Positions 1 through 8,005 are shown, counted from the stretch's first letter. The stretch is DNA of 10,435 bases from Pseudomonadota bacterium (GCA_021795795.1 JAJYPA010000263.1:1-10435); one strand, 5' to 3'. Translations and numbers: made by a program. Notes: generated by a model not told the origin, from the sequence alone.

Positions 1-1
1 T

Positions 2-394
2 GCCGTGGCCTGGATTTGTCAGTGCGCCCGTGATGAACCGCTGAAAATAGAAGACAAAGCCGGCGCATCTCTGGCGGAGTCGTGGTTACGTGACCCCTCT
101 GAGGACCATCGGCGTGCCGCGTTCGAATTCTCTAATGCGGGGGGATATAAAACGCTGGGTACCTGGTTGGCCGCCACTGCCGGATGGTCCGGTGGTAGTC
201 TCGCGCCTGCTGCGCAGGAAACGCCGGTACCTCCTGCAGATCACCTGACGGCCTGTGCTGTGGTGGCCTCGATCAATTTGTTGGCCGCACTGGAACCCGA
301 TCGGTTCGCCGCTAGACGAAAAGCTTATATCAGTCGGGCCATGACGTTGCTGGACGTGGGAAGCCAGCCAGCCGCCATCAAGAAGGGGGGATGA
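2..394 (+). CDS. DUF6931-like T6SS-associated protein, 3' part (5' end outside window)
   Basis: The reading frame is open from the window edge, so the true start lies upstream; a GTG at 5 is in frame but has no ribosome binding site in view. The visible ~130 residues resemble the DUF6931 family, which is found in T6SS clusters and has no established function. Recognisable parts are a helical AESWLRDPSEDHRRAAFEFS stretch, a central WSGGSLAP motif, and PPADHLTACAVVASI followed by a helix ending near the C-terminus. No signal peptide or membrane segment is visible in this part. The stop overlaps the tagH start as ATGA, which suggests translational coupling and a shared transcript. A cytoplasmic accessory or regulatory role is inferred from context only. 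The family call rests on remembered motif patterns and is fairly confident; the function is not. Confidence 0.75.
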   Translation, partial: AVAWICQCARDEPLKIEDKAGASLAESWLRDPSEDHRRAAFEFSNAGGYKTLGTWLAATAGWSGGSLAPAAQETPVPPADHLTACAVVASINLLAALEPDRFAARRKAYISRAMTLLDVGSQPAAIKKGG

Positions 395-1695
395 CCAAGA
401 CCATGGAGCAAACTTTGATTATCACCGTGAAAGGACGTCAGGCCGCACAGTTCGGTAGCCGGAGCCAGAAGGTCTTTGCTGGTGTGGGAGGAAGCATTGG
501 CCGTTCCGAGGATTGCGATTGGGTGCTGAGTGCTGCGGGTGTGTCACGCGTTCATGCCATTATCCGGTATCTCAATGGCCTGTATTTTATTGAGGATACC
601 AGCACGAATGGCATGTTATTGAACGGTGTTGCATTGGTAAAGGGGGACCCGTCTTCCTTAAAAGATGGGGATTGCCTACAGATTGACACCTTTGAAATGG
701 GGGTAAGTCTACAGAATCAAAATGATGCTTTGCCCCGGACGGAATATCCTGAGCCCGAGATTGATTTATCGGATCTGTTGCCGGTTGAGCGCGGTGCTGG
801 CCAAAGGCAGCCTGTGGATGACTTGATTCCCCGCGAGGAACCTCTCGATTCGGGTGTTGACCTGGACCCGTTGAGTTTTCTGGATGCCCCGGCCGGAGGT
901 GCAGCGGTTCCGTTGCCGAAGTATGCCAGTGACTCTGCATCGGCAAGCTGGAATCACAGCCCGGCGATGGAGGATCATTTCCATCCCCCCAGAACCGCTG
1001 CGCCTGCCATACCGGCGTTACCTGAAGATTGGGATATGACCAAGGGAGATTTTAATTCTCAGGCAAGCGTACCGGTGGTTCCTGTGGCACCTATTATCGT
1101 GTCGCAACCCAGACCCGAACCTCCGGTCAGCCCCCCCCCGTTGCAACAACAGCCGGGAGCGGTTTCCACAACCACTGTACCGCCAGAACTGCTTGACATG
1201 TTTCAGGTTGTAGCGGGCGGTCTGATGGATGTACTGCGTACACGTGCCGAAATTAAAATTAATTTCCGGTTGCCGGTTACCATTGTACAACGCTCGGAGA
1301 ATAACCCGCTTAAGTTTGCGGTAACGCCAGAGGAGGCGGTTCAAAAAATCATGGCCCCGCCCAATCCGGCGTTTCTATCCGGCGTCGCTGCATTAGAGGA
1401 TGCATTTGATGATATCCGCTGCCATCAAATGGCGATGCTTGCGGGGGTACGCGCTGGTTTTGATGCGTTGCTCGCTCATTTCACGCCTGAACGGTTCGAG
1501 CGGGAGGTTGATGGCGGGGGTAAGCGGTCTGCTTTTTCCGGCAAAGGCCGTTACTGGGAAAAGTATACTGAGCATTGCGATTCGTTGATGAAAGACCCGG
1601 ATGATGCTTTTCGACGATTATTTGGTGATGAGTTCGCGAGAGCTTATGAAATGCAACTGGCGCAGTTAAAGTCCGCGCGGAAGACTGCACGATGA
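391..1695 (+). CDS. tagH: T6SS-associated FHA domain protein TagH/Fha
   Basis: This is a cytoplasmic phosphothreonine reader that in characterised systems couples Thr phosphorylation to T6SS assembly. The N-terminal FHA domain (about residues 10-100) has the family signature: GRS at 37-39, S52-R53-x-H55, N73-G74 and N78-G79, so phosphopeptide binding should be intact. Residues ~105-260 form an acidic then Pro/Ala-rich linker with no fold I recognise. Residues ~265-434 match the conserved TagH C-terminal region, with RTRAEIKINFRLPVT, the NPLKF motif and a helical HQMAMLAGVRAGFDALLAHF segment. The start at 391 overlaps the previous stop and follows AGAAGG at 381-386; a second ATG at 403 is possible and would remove four residues. 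It lies directly upstream of the structural genes tssK-tssL-tssM. Identification is secure; its phosphorylated partner is inferred. Confidence 0.95.
   Translation: MTKTMEQTLIITVKGRQAAQFGSRSQKVFAGVGGSIGRSEDCDWVLSAAGVSRVHAIIRYLNGLYFIEDTSTNGMLLNGVALVKGDPSSLKDGDCLQIDTFEMGVSLQNQNDALPRTEYPEPEIDLSDLLPVERGAGQRQPVDDLIPREEPLDSGVDLDPLSFLDAPAGGAAVPLPKYASDSASASWNHSPAMEDHFHPPRTAAPAIPALPEDWDMTKGDFNSQASVPVVPVAPIIVSQPRPEPPVSPPPLQQQPGAVSTTTVPPELLDMFQVVAGGLMDVLRTRAEIKINFRLPVTIVQRSENNPLKFAVTPEEAVQKIMAPPNPAFLSGVAALEDAFDDIRCHQMAMLAGVRAGFDALLAHFTPERFEREVDGGGKRSAFSGKGRYWEKYTEHCDSLMKDPDDAFRRLFGDEFARAYEMQLAQLKSARKTAR
1131..1139 (+). repeat. C9 homopolymer tract in the tagH linker
   Basis: Nine consecutive cytosines encode part of a Ser-Pro-Pro-Pro run in the low-complexity linker of tagH. 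Slippage of one base would shift the frame, keeping the FHA domain and removing the conserved C-terminal region. The tract is clear in the sequence; any switching role is speculation. Confidence 0.6.
1679..1683 (+). promoter_or_regulatory. Possible ribosome binding site for the small ORF at 1692
   Basis: GGAAG lies 8 bases before the ATG at 1692, inside the last codons of tagH. It is a reasonable Shine-Dalgarno core at a normal spacing and is the main sign, besides the ATGA junction, that the small ORF may be translated. By comparison, the tssK ATG at 1795 has only a weak AGG (1784-1786) ahead of it. Confidence 0.4.
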
Positions 1696-1811
1696 TGGAA
1701 TATCCATTGGACCATGCTTGTGATCGGGTGCCTTGCTCACCGGTCGCAGGGTATATCGACCATACAGCACAGGCATTTCAAACAGGCGCAATCTATGACG
1801 CAGCAAAATAA
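1692..1811 (+). CDS. Candidate 39-residue small ORF between tagH and tssK
   Basis: I do not recognise this protein. The frame starts MMEYPLDHACDR, with ATGATG beginning across the tagH stop codon, and ends ...GAIYDAAK followed by TAA, 17 bases inside tssK. It spans the whole otherwise empty gap between the two genes and follows GGAAG at good spacing. The product would have two cysteines, no signal peptide, no lipobox and no membrane segment, so it is not a TssJ lipoprotein. It could be a small T6SS-associated protein, a leader whose translation opens the weak tssK ribosome binding site, a decayed remnant, or chance. Overlap at both ends favours coupling. The length is short enough for a random open frame, so confidence is low. 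Confidence 0.35.
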   Translation: MMEYPLDHACDRVPCSPVAGYIDHTAQAFQTGAIYDAAK

Positions 1812-3132
1812 GGTGGTTTGGAGTGAAGGGCTATTTCTGCAGCCGCAGCATATGCAGCAACAGGAGCGGTATCTGGAGCGCTTCGTGGAATTGCGTGCAG
1901 GGGCATTACGCCCTTACGGATGGGGATTTCAGGAGTTGGTTCTTGAAAACGATCTTTTGTCCATTGGTAAGTTGGGCATAAAAAGTGCGAAAGGTGTTTT
2001 TCCAGACGGAACGCCTTTCGCCATGCCCAATGACGACCCTTTGCCTCCACCCTTGGATATAGATGCTAACTGGCGGGATCAAACTGTCTACCTGACGTTG
2101 CCATTGCGCTCCCCCACAACGCCAGATATTGGAAGAAGCGGTGCTTTGGCAGAAACCTTGTACCGTTTTCGTGTGCGCGAGGTGGAGGTGCGGGATGCGT
2201 CAGGGAGCGTGGACGGCTTAATTCCCCTGGAGGTTGGAGGAATGAGCAGTCGTCTACTACCACAATCGCAGCCGTTGGAAGGGCTGACGCAGATACCCGT
2301 GGCACGCATCATCGAATGTCGTGCAGACCGTCGGGTGATATTGGATGACGCATTCATGCCCAGTGGACTGAGCTGCCAGGCCGTGCCTCGATTGGTCACG
2401 TTTTTGACGGAATTGCTGGGTTTGCTGCATCAGCGCGGCGAAGCACTGGCGAGTCGGGTTGCGCTGACGGATCGTGGGGGCGCCGCAGAAATTGCGGATT
2501 TTCTGCTGTTACAGATGGTTAACCGCTCCCAGCCCGTGGTGGCGCACCTTGCTGGTGCACCGGTGCACCATCCGGAAGATCTCTTCCGTGCGCTGGTGTC
2601 CATGGCGGGTGAGTTGGCGACATTTACCGTGCCAGGAAAGCGTCCCTCTGCTTTTCCGCCTTATCGTCATGAGGCACTTCGCGAGACATTCGAGCCGGTA
2701 ATTATGGCACTGCGCAACAGTCTGAGTGCGGTTTTGGAACAGACAGCTATCCCCATTAAGCTGGATGAGCGCAAGTTTGGCGTCTGGGTCGCCATGGTGC
2801 CCGACACGACCCTATTTGATACGGCGGCTTTTGTACTCGCGGCCAAAGCCGATATTCAGTCCGAGGATCTGCGACGACAGTTGCCGGCACAGTCCAAAAT
2901 TGGCTCGGTGGAGAAAATTCGTGATCTGGTGAATCTGCAGTTACCCGGTATTGTGGTGAACCCGATGCCGGTTGCACCCCGGCAGATTCCTTACAATGCT
3001 GGGTATGTGTACTTTGAATTTGACAAGCATTCGGATATGTGGCCGATGCTGAAAACATCGGGCGGTATTGCGTTTCACTTCGGTAGTGGTTTCGCGGGGC
3101 TGAAGTTACAACTTTGGGCTATCAGGGGTTGA
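1795..3132 (+). CDS. tssK: T6SS baseplate subunit TssK
   Basis: TssK is the trimeric cytoplasmic adaptor that joins the T6SS baseplate to the TssL-TssM membrane complex. The protein is 445 residues, the usual size. The N-terminal family motif NKVVWSEGLFLQPQHMQQQ (residues 5-23) is complete and the C-terminus ends in the typical KLQLWAIRG. The frame is open further upstream to an ATG at 1714, but the extra 27 residues do not look like TssK and family members begin just before the WSEG motif, so 1795 is chosen. Its ribosome binding site is weak (AGG at 1784-1786). The stop is 4 bp before tssL. The gene normally preceded by tssJ here has only a candidate small ORF upstream. Identification is secure. 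Confidence 0.96.
   Translation: MTQQNKVVWSEGLFLQPQHMQQQERYLERFVELRAGALRPYGWGFQELVLENDLLSIGKLGIKSAKGVFPDGTPFAMPNDDPLPPPLDIDANWRDQTVYLTLPLRSPTTPDIGRSGALAETLYRFRVREVEVRDASGSVDGLIPLEVGGMSSRLLPQSQPLEGLTQIPVARIIECRADRRVILDDAFMPSGLSCQAVPRLVTFLTELLGLLHQRGEALASRVALTDRGGAAEIADFLLLQMVNRSQPVVAHLAGAPVHHPEDLFRALVSMAGELATFTVPGKRPSAFPPYRHEALRETFEPVIMALRNSLSAVLEQTAIPIKLDERKFGVWVAMVPDTTLFDTAAFVLAAKADIQSEDLRRQLPAQSKIGSVEKIRDLVNLQLPGIVVNPMPVAPRQIPYNAGYVYFEFDKHSDMWPMLKTSGGIAFHFGSGFAGLKLQLWAIRG
2553..2570. repeat. 18-bp perfect palindrome inside tssK
   Basis: TGGTGCACCGGTGCACCA is identical to its reverse complement and consists of two abutting GGTGCACC units, each itself palindromic. It encodes the GAPVHH stretch of TssK. 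It could be chance, a protein-binding site or a hairpin; nothing else in view explains it. Confidence 0.6.
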
Positions 3133-3136
3133 CACG

Positions 3137-4480
3137 ATGAGCGACATTAAAGGATCCAACGAAGACGATTCGATGAGTGATGCTACTATCGTGCGTCCGC
3201 GTGGTGCGAACGCTGCACATGTTTCGCCTCCGGCGCCTGCCGCTGCCCCACCTCCAGTAACCGCAGCACCGGCTTCGCCTCCAACGCCATTACCGCCCAT
3301 GGATATTGGGGCTTTTTTACATGGCGGGATGAATCCTTTGGTCCAATTGGCCAATCCGTTGTTGTTGTTGGCGGTGCAGTTGCGTCACAGCGTCACTTTA
3401 CCCGATGTTACCCGTTTGCGGGAGCAGTCCGTAGCGCAAGTGCGGAAGTTTGAGCAAGGGGCACAGGCGGCAGGTGTCTCCGCGCAAACGATTACCGCTG
3501 CACGGTATGTGTTGTGCACGATGCTCGATGAATCCATTCTCAATGCGCCCTGGGGAGAACAAAGTGGTTGGGCACAGAAAACACTGCTGGTTACTTTTCA
3601 CAACGAATCGTATGGCGGAGCCAAGTTTTTTCAGATTTTAGAGCGGTTGACAGCCGACTTTTCCCGTCATATTGATCTGATAGAAATGATGTATATTTGT
3701 CTGGCCCTGGGATTTGGTGGACGCTATGCGATTGAACCGGGTGGGCGTGCAAAATTGGCCGATATTCAGGACGATCTCTATCGGCGACTCCGTGCGCAGC
3801 GCGCAGCACCTGCCCAGGAGTTAGCTCCGCATTGGCGTGGAATCCAGGACCGTCGTAACCCCCTGATCCGGTATGTGCCTCTATGGGTGGTTGGGGCAGC
3901 TGCCGCATGCATACTGTTGGGCGCTTTTTTGTTTTTCTTCGTGCGCCTCAATGATGCGATATCTCCGGTCAGTGCGCGCTTATCGGAGATCGGTCTGGAA
4001 AGTGCCGTCCCTCCAGGCGATGCGCATTTAGCGCAAATGCAACCTGTTTCTTCACGGAAAACCTTACGGAAATTGCTGGCGCCTGAAATTCACGCCGGAC
4101 AACTTGCCGTCATTGAAAAGGCCGCCGGCAAGGAGACCGTGCGCATTGGCGCCTCAGCGATGTTTCCCTCGGGATCCATCATGGTTAGTCAGCAGGAAAT
4201 GCCCTTGCTGGAAAAAATCGCGTTAGCGCTTAATCAACTGCATGGTCGAGTCATCGTGGTCGGCTATACGAACAGTGTTCCCATCCACACCTTCCAGTTT
4301 CCGAATAACTTTGTGTTGTCTGATGCGCGCGCTCATGCGGTAGTGAAACTCCTCGACAAATGGATCGACAATCCCGGCCGACTCGAATATGTCGGGGCTG
4401 GAGACACGCACCCGATTGCCTTGCCGGCAACGCGGGGGAGTAATCGGCGCATCGAAATCACCTATATTCCGGAGGCCTGA
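3137..4480 (+). CDS. tssL: T6SS inner-membrane protein TssL (DotU type) with OmpA-like domain
   Basis: TssL is an inner-membrane core component that binds TssK in the cytoplasm and TssM in the membrane. The 447-residue protein has a short acidic N-terminus with DATIVRP at 15-21, a Pro/Ala-rich stretch (~30-55), the cytoplasmic helical DotU domain (~62-225; NPLLLLAVQLR, CTMLDESILNAPWG, GFGGRYAIEPGGRAKL), one membrane helix (~247-269), and a periplasmic OmpA-like domain (~330-447; LSDARA, NRRIEI). The OmpA-like domain has GYTN at 376-379 where family members usually have GxTD, so the Asp expected to contact diaminopimelate is Asn379; the matching Arg398 is present. AGGGG at 3124-3128 supports the start; Met13 is an alternative. 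The gene sits between tssK and tssM with gaps of 4 and 5 bp. Confidence 0.95.
   Translation: MSDIKGSNEDDSMSDATIVRPRGANAAHVSPPAPAAAPPPVTAAPASPPTPLPPMDIGAFLHGGMNPLVQLANPLLLLAVQLRHSVTLPDVTRLREQSVAQVRKFEQGAQAAGVSAQTITAARYVLCTMLDESILNAPWGEQSGWAQKTLLVTFHNESYGGAKFFQILERLTADFSRHIDLIEMMYICLALGFGGRYAIEPGGRAKLADIQDDLYRRLRAQRAAPAQELAPHWRGIQDRRNPLIRYVPLWVVGAAAACILLGAFLFFFVRLNDAISPVSARLSEIGLESAVPPGDAHLAQMQPVSSRKTLRKLLAPEIHAGQLAVIEKAAGKETVRIGASAMFPSGSIMVSQQEMPLLEKIALALNQLHGRVIVVGYTNSVPIHTFQFPNNFVLSDARAHAVVKLLDKWIDNPGRLEYVGAGDTHPIALPATRGSNRRIEITYIPEA
4471..4475 (+). promoter_or_regulatory. Ribosome binding site deciding the GTG start of tssM
   Basis: GGAGG lies 10 bases before the GTG at 4486, within the last codons of tssL. 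No ATG offers the same spacing and the residues after the GTG (KKLLALFKSGW) are a typical TssM beginning, so GTG is taken as the start. Confidence 0.7.
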
Positions 4481-4485
4481 ATACA

Positions 4486-7400
4486 GTGAAAAAACTTCTC
4501 GCGCTGTTCAAATCCGGATGGTTCGTTACGCTCGTCGGCGTAATTCTGCTTTCTATACTGATCTGGTTCGGAGGGCCGTATCTAGGGATTGGCACCATAC
4601 ACCCGCTCGCCAGTGCGGTGGTTCGATTGGTAGTGATATTGCTGATTTTTGTGGTGTGGGCCATCACATGGCAGATCATACAGTTACGGGCACGCAACAA
4701 GACAAAGCATTTGACCGCCGATATGGCGGGGCAGGGTGCATCATCCACCAAGGATCCGAATCACAGTGGAAGCGCCGAAAAAACGCAGTTACAAATGCGT
4801 TTTCAAGAGGCCATTGACACCTTGCGCAAGAGTCGCCGGGGTGGTGCCCACCTCTATGACTTGCCTTGGTATGTGGTGATTGGACCTCCGGGCTCTGGTA
4901 AAAGCACGCTTTTGCAAAACTCGGGGTTGCATTTTCCTTTGTCAGATCGTTTTGGCAAGGATGCATTGCGCGGAATAGGGGGTACCCGTAACTGCGACTG
5001 GTGGTTTACAGACGAAGCGGTGTTTCTGGATACGGCAGGTCGTTACACCACTCAGGATTCGGATCAGGTGGCGGATGCTTCAGCCTGGATCGAATTTTTG
5101 CACCTCCTCAGGCGATATCGTAAACGGCGTCCGGTCAATGGGGTGCTGATCGCGCTCAGCATGTCGGATTTGCTGCTCCTCAATGAGACGGAGCGACATG
5201 CACACATCCAAGCCATTCGTAGGCGTCTGGATGAATTAAGTGAGCATTTGCATATTGCGGTGCCTGCTTATCTCGTTTTCACCAAGTGCGATCTTATTGC
5301 TGGATTCACCGAGTTCTTTGATGACCTGAGTGCTGAGCTGCGTAATCAGGTGTGGGGATTTACTTTCCCAGTCGCCAAAACCATGTCTGGAACGGCTGCT
5401 CAAGACTTCGACGAAGAGTTCGGGCTGCTTATGGATCGACTGAATACGCGGGTGCTTGAGCGCTTGCATGATGAGCACGATCAGGGTCGGCGTGCGGCGA
5501 TACTGACTTTTCCTCAACAGTTAAACGCGCTTCGTGAAGTGGCCAGACAAATCGCTGAGGGTGTTTTCAGTACGCATCAATATGGTGTTCAGCCTTTATT
5601 GCGCGGTGCCTATTTAACCTCTGGTACACAGGAAGGTACGCCTATTGATCGCATGATGGGCGCTGTGGCACGGACTTTTGGTGTCGATGTCGCTCAAGTG
5701 CATGCGCCTGGAGCGCAACAGCGCACTTTTTTTATCAGCCGACTGTTGCAGGAGGTGGTATTCGCGGAGTCTGGCTTTGCAGGAACGAATCCCGCGATAG
5801 AACGGCGCAAGGCCATTATTCAGATCGCATCCTATGTTGGCGTAGTGACAGTGGCCGGCCTGCTGTTGACGGGGCTGACCATGAGCTATTTCAGAAACAC
5901 GGCCTATCTTCACTCCGTAAATGTCGCTTTGAAGCACTTCCCGGGGAAGAGCAGTGTGGCTCGTGCGACCACCCAGAAAGGTTACTTTGAGCGTGTTCTG
6001 GAGCGTCTGGATAACTTTTCTGCCGTACAGGTGGTGGCACAAAAATATCACAATCAATCGCCCTGGCTGATGGGGTTTGGGCTTTACCAGGGACACACCG
6101 TATCCGGGCAGGTTCAGGCGGCTTATATCAGGGAGCTCAACGGCTTATTGCTACCGGGTCTTGCTTCACAGTTTCAGATGGGGATGACTGAGAACGCTGC
6201 GGATCCGCAAAAGCTCTATTATTTTCTGAAAGGTTATCTTATGCTCGCTGAACCCCGGCATATGAATACCGACGAACTGATGACGTTGGGAAATATTGAA
6301 TGGGAACAACTATTCCCTAATGTGCCCGTGATTCAAAAAGCGTTATCGAAGAACCTTCAAGCGTTGGTCGGCATGCCCGGTGCACTGCACCCACTGTCTC
6401 CGAATGCTACGTTGGTGGAGCAGGCACGCAGTACACTGCGATCTGCCAATCTGACCACGTTAATCTATAGCAGCATGAAATTAAAGGAAAAAAGCGCGGG
6501 ATACGCTCCGTTACGCCTGAGTAATGAGTTGGGCCTGCTCGGAGATATTTTTCAAAATAAGGATGGCACACCTTTATCTACCGAAATCCCCGCCCTTTAT
6601 ACGCAACCTGTCTTTGAACACGAAGCGAATGCGGGCATTGAGACGGCGGTGGATCAATTTACCAAAAATGACTGGGTCTTTGGTGCGGCGCGCATCAACG
6701 CTGTTCAAAAAGCCGGGTTGGACCGTCAGGTACTGGATCTATATCAGCAGGATTATATAAAAATCTGGGATGCGTTGATCAATAATCTGCAACTACGACC
6801 CGTCAACAATCTGCTGGATGCCAGCGCCGTGGCTGCCAAGCTGTCCGGACCCAGTTCACCTTTGAAAGCGTTATTGCTGGTTGTGCGACATAATACCAGC
6901 GATATGATGCGTAAGCCGCCAGAAAGCGCCGCCACTCAAAAGCTGAATGGGATGAAAGAAAATGCTGAACATGCTGCCTCGAAAAATGCCTTGGCACAGG
7001 CGCTCGCCAGTAATAATGGTTCGACTACGGTCGAAAAGCCTGGAGCCGCTATTGCGCAACACTTTAAATCTGTTGATGCCCTAACACAGGGGGCGCCTGG
7101 ATCCGAACCCATTGATCAGGTTTTCAGCGTGCTTAAACAGTTGAGTCAGACATTGATGAGCATGTCGGATAGGTCCGTGGATCCCACGGGAAAACCCAAT
7201 CCGCAACTGCAGCTGGCACAACAGCAGGTAGCTCAGCTCCCAGTCCCTGTGTCTACCTGGCTTTCGACATTAACGGGAGACACGCAGACACTGATGGCCA
7301 GTGGCGCAGAAGGCGCCTTACAGAAGAAATTTCAACATGCCGTGGGGAATAAATGTGCGGAGGTAGTCCATGGACGATACCCCTTTTCACCCGATAGTAC

Positions 7401-8001
7401 CGTAGGGGTACCCCTGCAGAATTTTGCCGAGCTGTTTGGTACGGGAGGGCGGTTTAACCGATTCTATACACATACTCTGGAGAAACTGATCAACACCGAC
7501 AGCAGTGTCTGGCGATGGAAAAATGGGCCAGGCGCAATCCGGGGGCATCCGGGACTATTGCGTGAAATGCAAATGGCTGATCAGATCCGACAAATGTATT
7601 TTCATCGTGGCAGCACCCCGGAAGTGGATTTCACGCTGATCAACCCCATCCTGAGTTCTGGCATTAGTAAGCTGGTGATAGATATCGACGGACAAAAGTA
7701 TACGTATCAACCGGGTGGTGCGGTTACGAGTGATGCCATGCGTTGGCCAGGACCGCATCCCGGGCAGGTGTCCATTGCCGCCTACGACGATAGTGGTACC
7801 CTGATTAGCCGCTTTGATTATCAAGGTGACTGGGCTTTTTTCCATGCGCTGCAGGCTGCTCATTTGCAGCGGAAGTCGGATTTGCTGTTCCCGGCACAAT
7901 TTAATTTCGGCGGAAAGACCGTCACCATCACCGTGAAAGCGAGCAATCTGGTTAATCCATTTTTGAATACCGTGGATCAGAACTTCCGGTGCGGAGGCTG
8001 A
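4486..8001 (+). CDS. tssM: T6SS membrane subunit TssM (IcmF)
   Basis: TssM forms the trans-periplasmic core of the T6SS membrane complex with TssL and, where present, TssJ. The protein has 1171 residues, normal for the family. Two N-terminal membrane helices (~11-29 and ~43-64) precede a cytoplasmic NTPase-like domain with Walker A GPPGSGKST at 133-141, DTAG at 182-185 and TKCD at 266-269. A third membrane helix spans ~444-467, after the conserved FISRLLQEVVFAESG region. The remaining ~700 residues are the periplasmic part, ending in the IcmF C-terminal region with SNLVNPFLNTVDQNFRC. Nucleotide-binding motifs look intact, although the need for hydrolysis differs among species. Translation starts at GTG with a good ribosome binding site. 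Since no tssJ is seen, the outer-membrane partner of the TssM C-terminus must be encoded elsewhere or be absent. Confidence 0.97.
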   Translation: MKKLLALFKSGWFVTLVGVILLSILIWFGGPYLGIGTIHPLASAVVRLVVILLIFVVWAITWQIIQLRARNKTKHLTADMAGQGASSTKDPNHSGSAEKTQLQMRFQEAIDTLRKSRRGGAHLYDLPWYVVIGPPGSGKSTLLQNSGLHFPLSDRFGKDALRGIGGTRNCDWWFTDEAVFLDTAGRYTTQDSDQVADASAWIEFLHLLRRYRKRRPVNGVLIALSMSDLLLLNETERHAHIQAIRRRLDELSEHLHIAVPAYLVFTKCDLIAGFTEFFDDLSAELRNQVWGFTFPVAKTMSGTAAQDFDEEFGLLMDRLNTRVLERLHDEHDQGRRAAILTFPQQLNALREVARQIAEGVFSTHQYGVQPLLRGAYLTSGTQEGTPIDRMMGAVARTFGVDVAQVHAPGAQQRTFFISRLLQEVVFAESGFAGTNPAIERRKAIIQIASYVGVVTVAGLLLTGLTMSYFRNTAYLHSVNVALKHFPGKSSVARATTQKGYFERVLERLDNFSAVQVVAQKYHNQSPWLMGFGLYQGHTVSGQVQAAYIRELNGLLLPGLASQFQMGMTENAADPQKLYYFLKGYLMLAEPRHMNTDELMTLGNIEWEQLFPNVPVIQKALSKNLQALVGMPGALHPLSPNATLVEQARSTLRSANLTTLIYSSMKLKEKSAGYAPLRLSNELGLLGDIFQNKDGTPLSTEIPALYTQPVFEHEANAGIETAVDQFTKNDWVFGAARINAVQKAGLDRQVLDLYQQDYIKIWDALINNLQLRPVNNLLDASAVAAKLSGPSSPLKALLLVVRHNTSDMMRKPPESAATQKLNGMKENAEHAASKNALAQALASNNGSTTVEKPGAAIAQHFKSVDALTQGAPGSEPIDQVFSVLKQLSQTLMSMSDRSVDPTGKPNPQLQLAQQQVAQLPVPVSTWLSTLTGDTQTLMASGAEGALQKKFQHAVGNKCAEVVHGRYPFSPDSTVGVPLQNFAELFGTGGRFNRFYTHTLEKLINTDSSVWRWKNGPGAIRGHPGLLREMQMADQIRQMYFHRGSTPEVDFTLINPILSSGISKLVIDIDGQKYTYQPGGAVTSDAMRWPGPHPGQVSIAAYDDSGTLISRFDYQGDWAFFHALQAAHLQRKSDLLFPAQFNFGGKTVTITVKASNLVNPFLNTVDQNFRCGG

Positions 8002-8005
8002 AGCG

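Noticed and set aside
1714..1794. Upstream extension of tssK from an in-frame ATG at 1714
   Set aside because: The 27 added residues do not resemble TssK N-termini, and the WSEG motif normally lies within the first ~15 residues, as it does from 1795.
3355..3372. Run of GTT repeats (microsatellite-like) in tssL
   Set aside because: It encodes the conserved NPLLLLAVQL start of the DotU domain. Triplet slippage would keep the frame, and the run is short.
5614..6096. Minus-strand open frame of 160 codons inside tssM
   Set aside because: It lies fully within the conserved tssM frame, covering its third membrane helix, with no motif and no sensible start context.
7174..7190. Short inverted repeat CCGTGG-ATC-CCACGG in tssM
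   Set aside because: Six-base arms with a three-base loop and no U-run are expected by chance in 10 kb, and nothing else marks the site.
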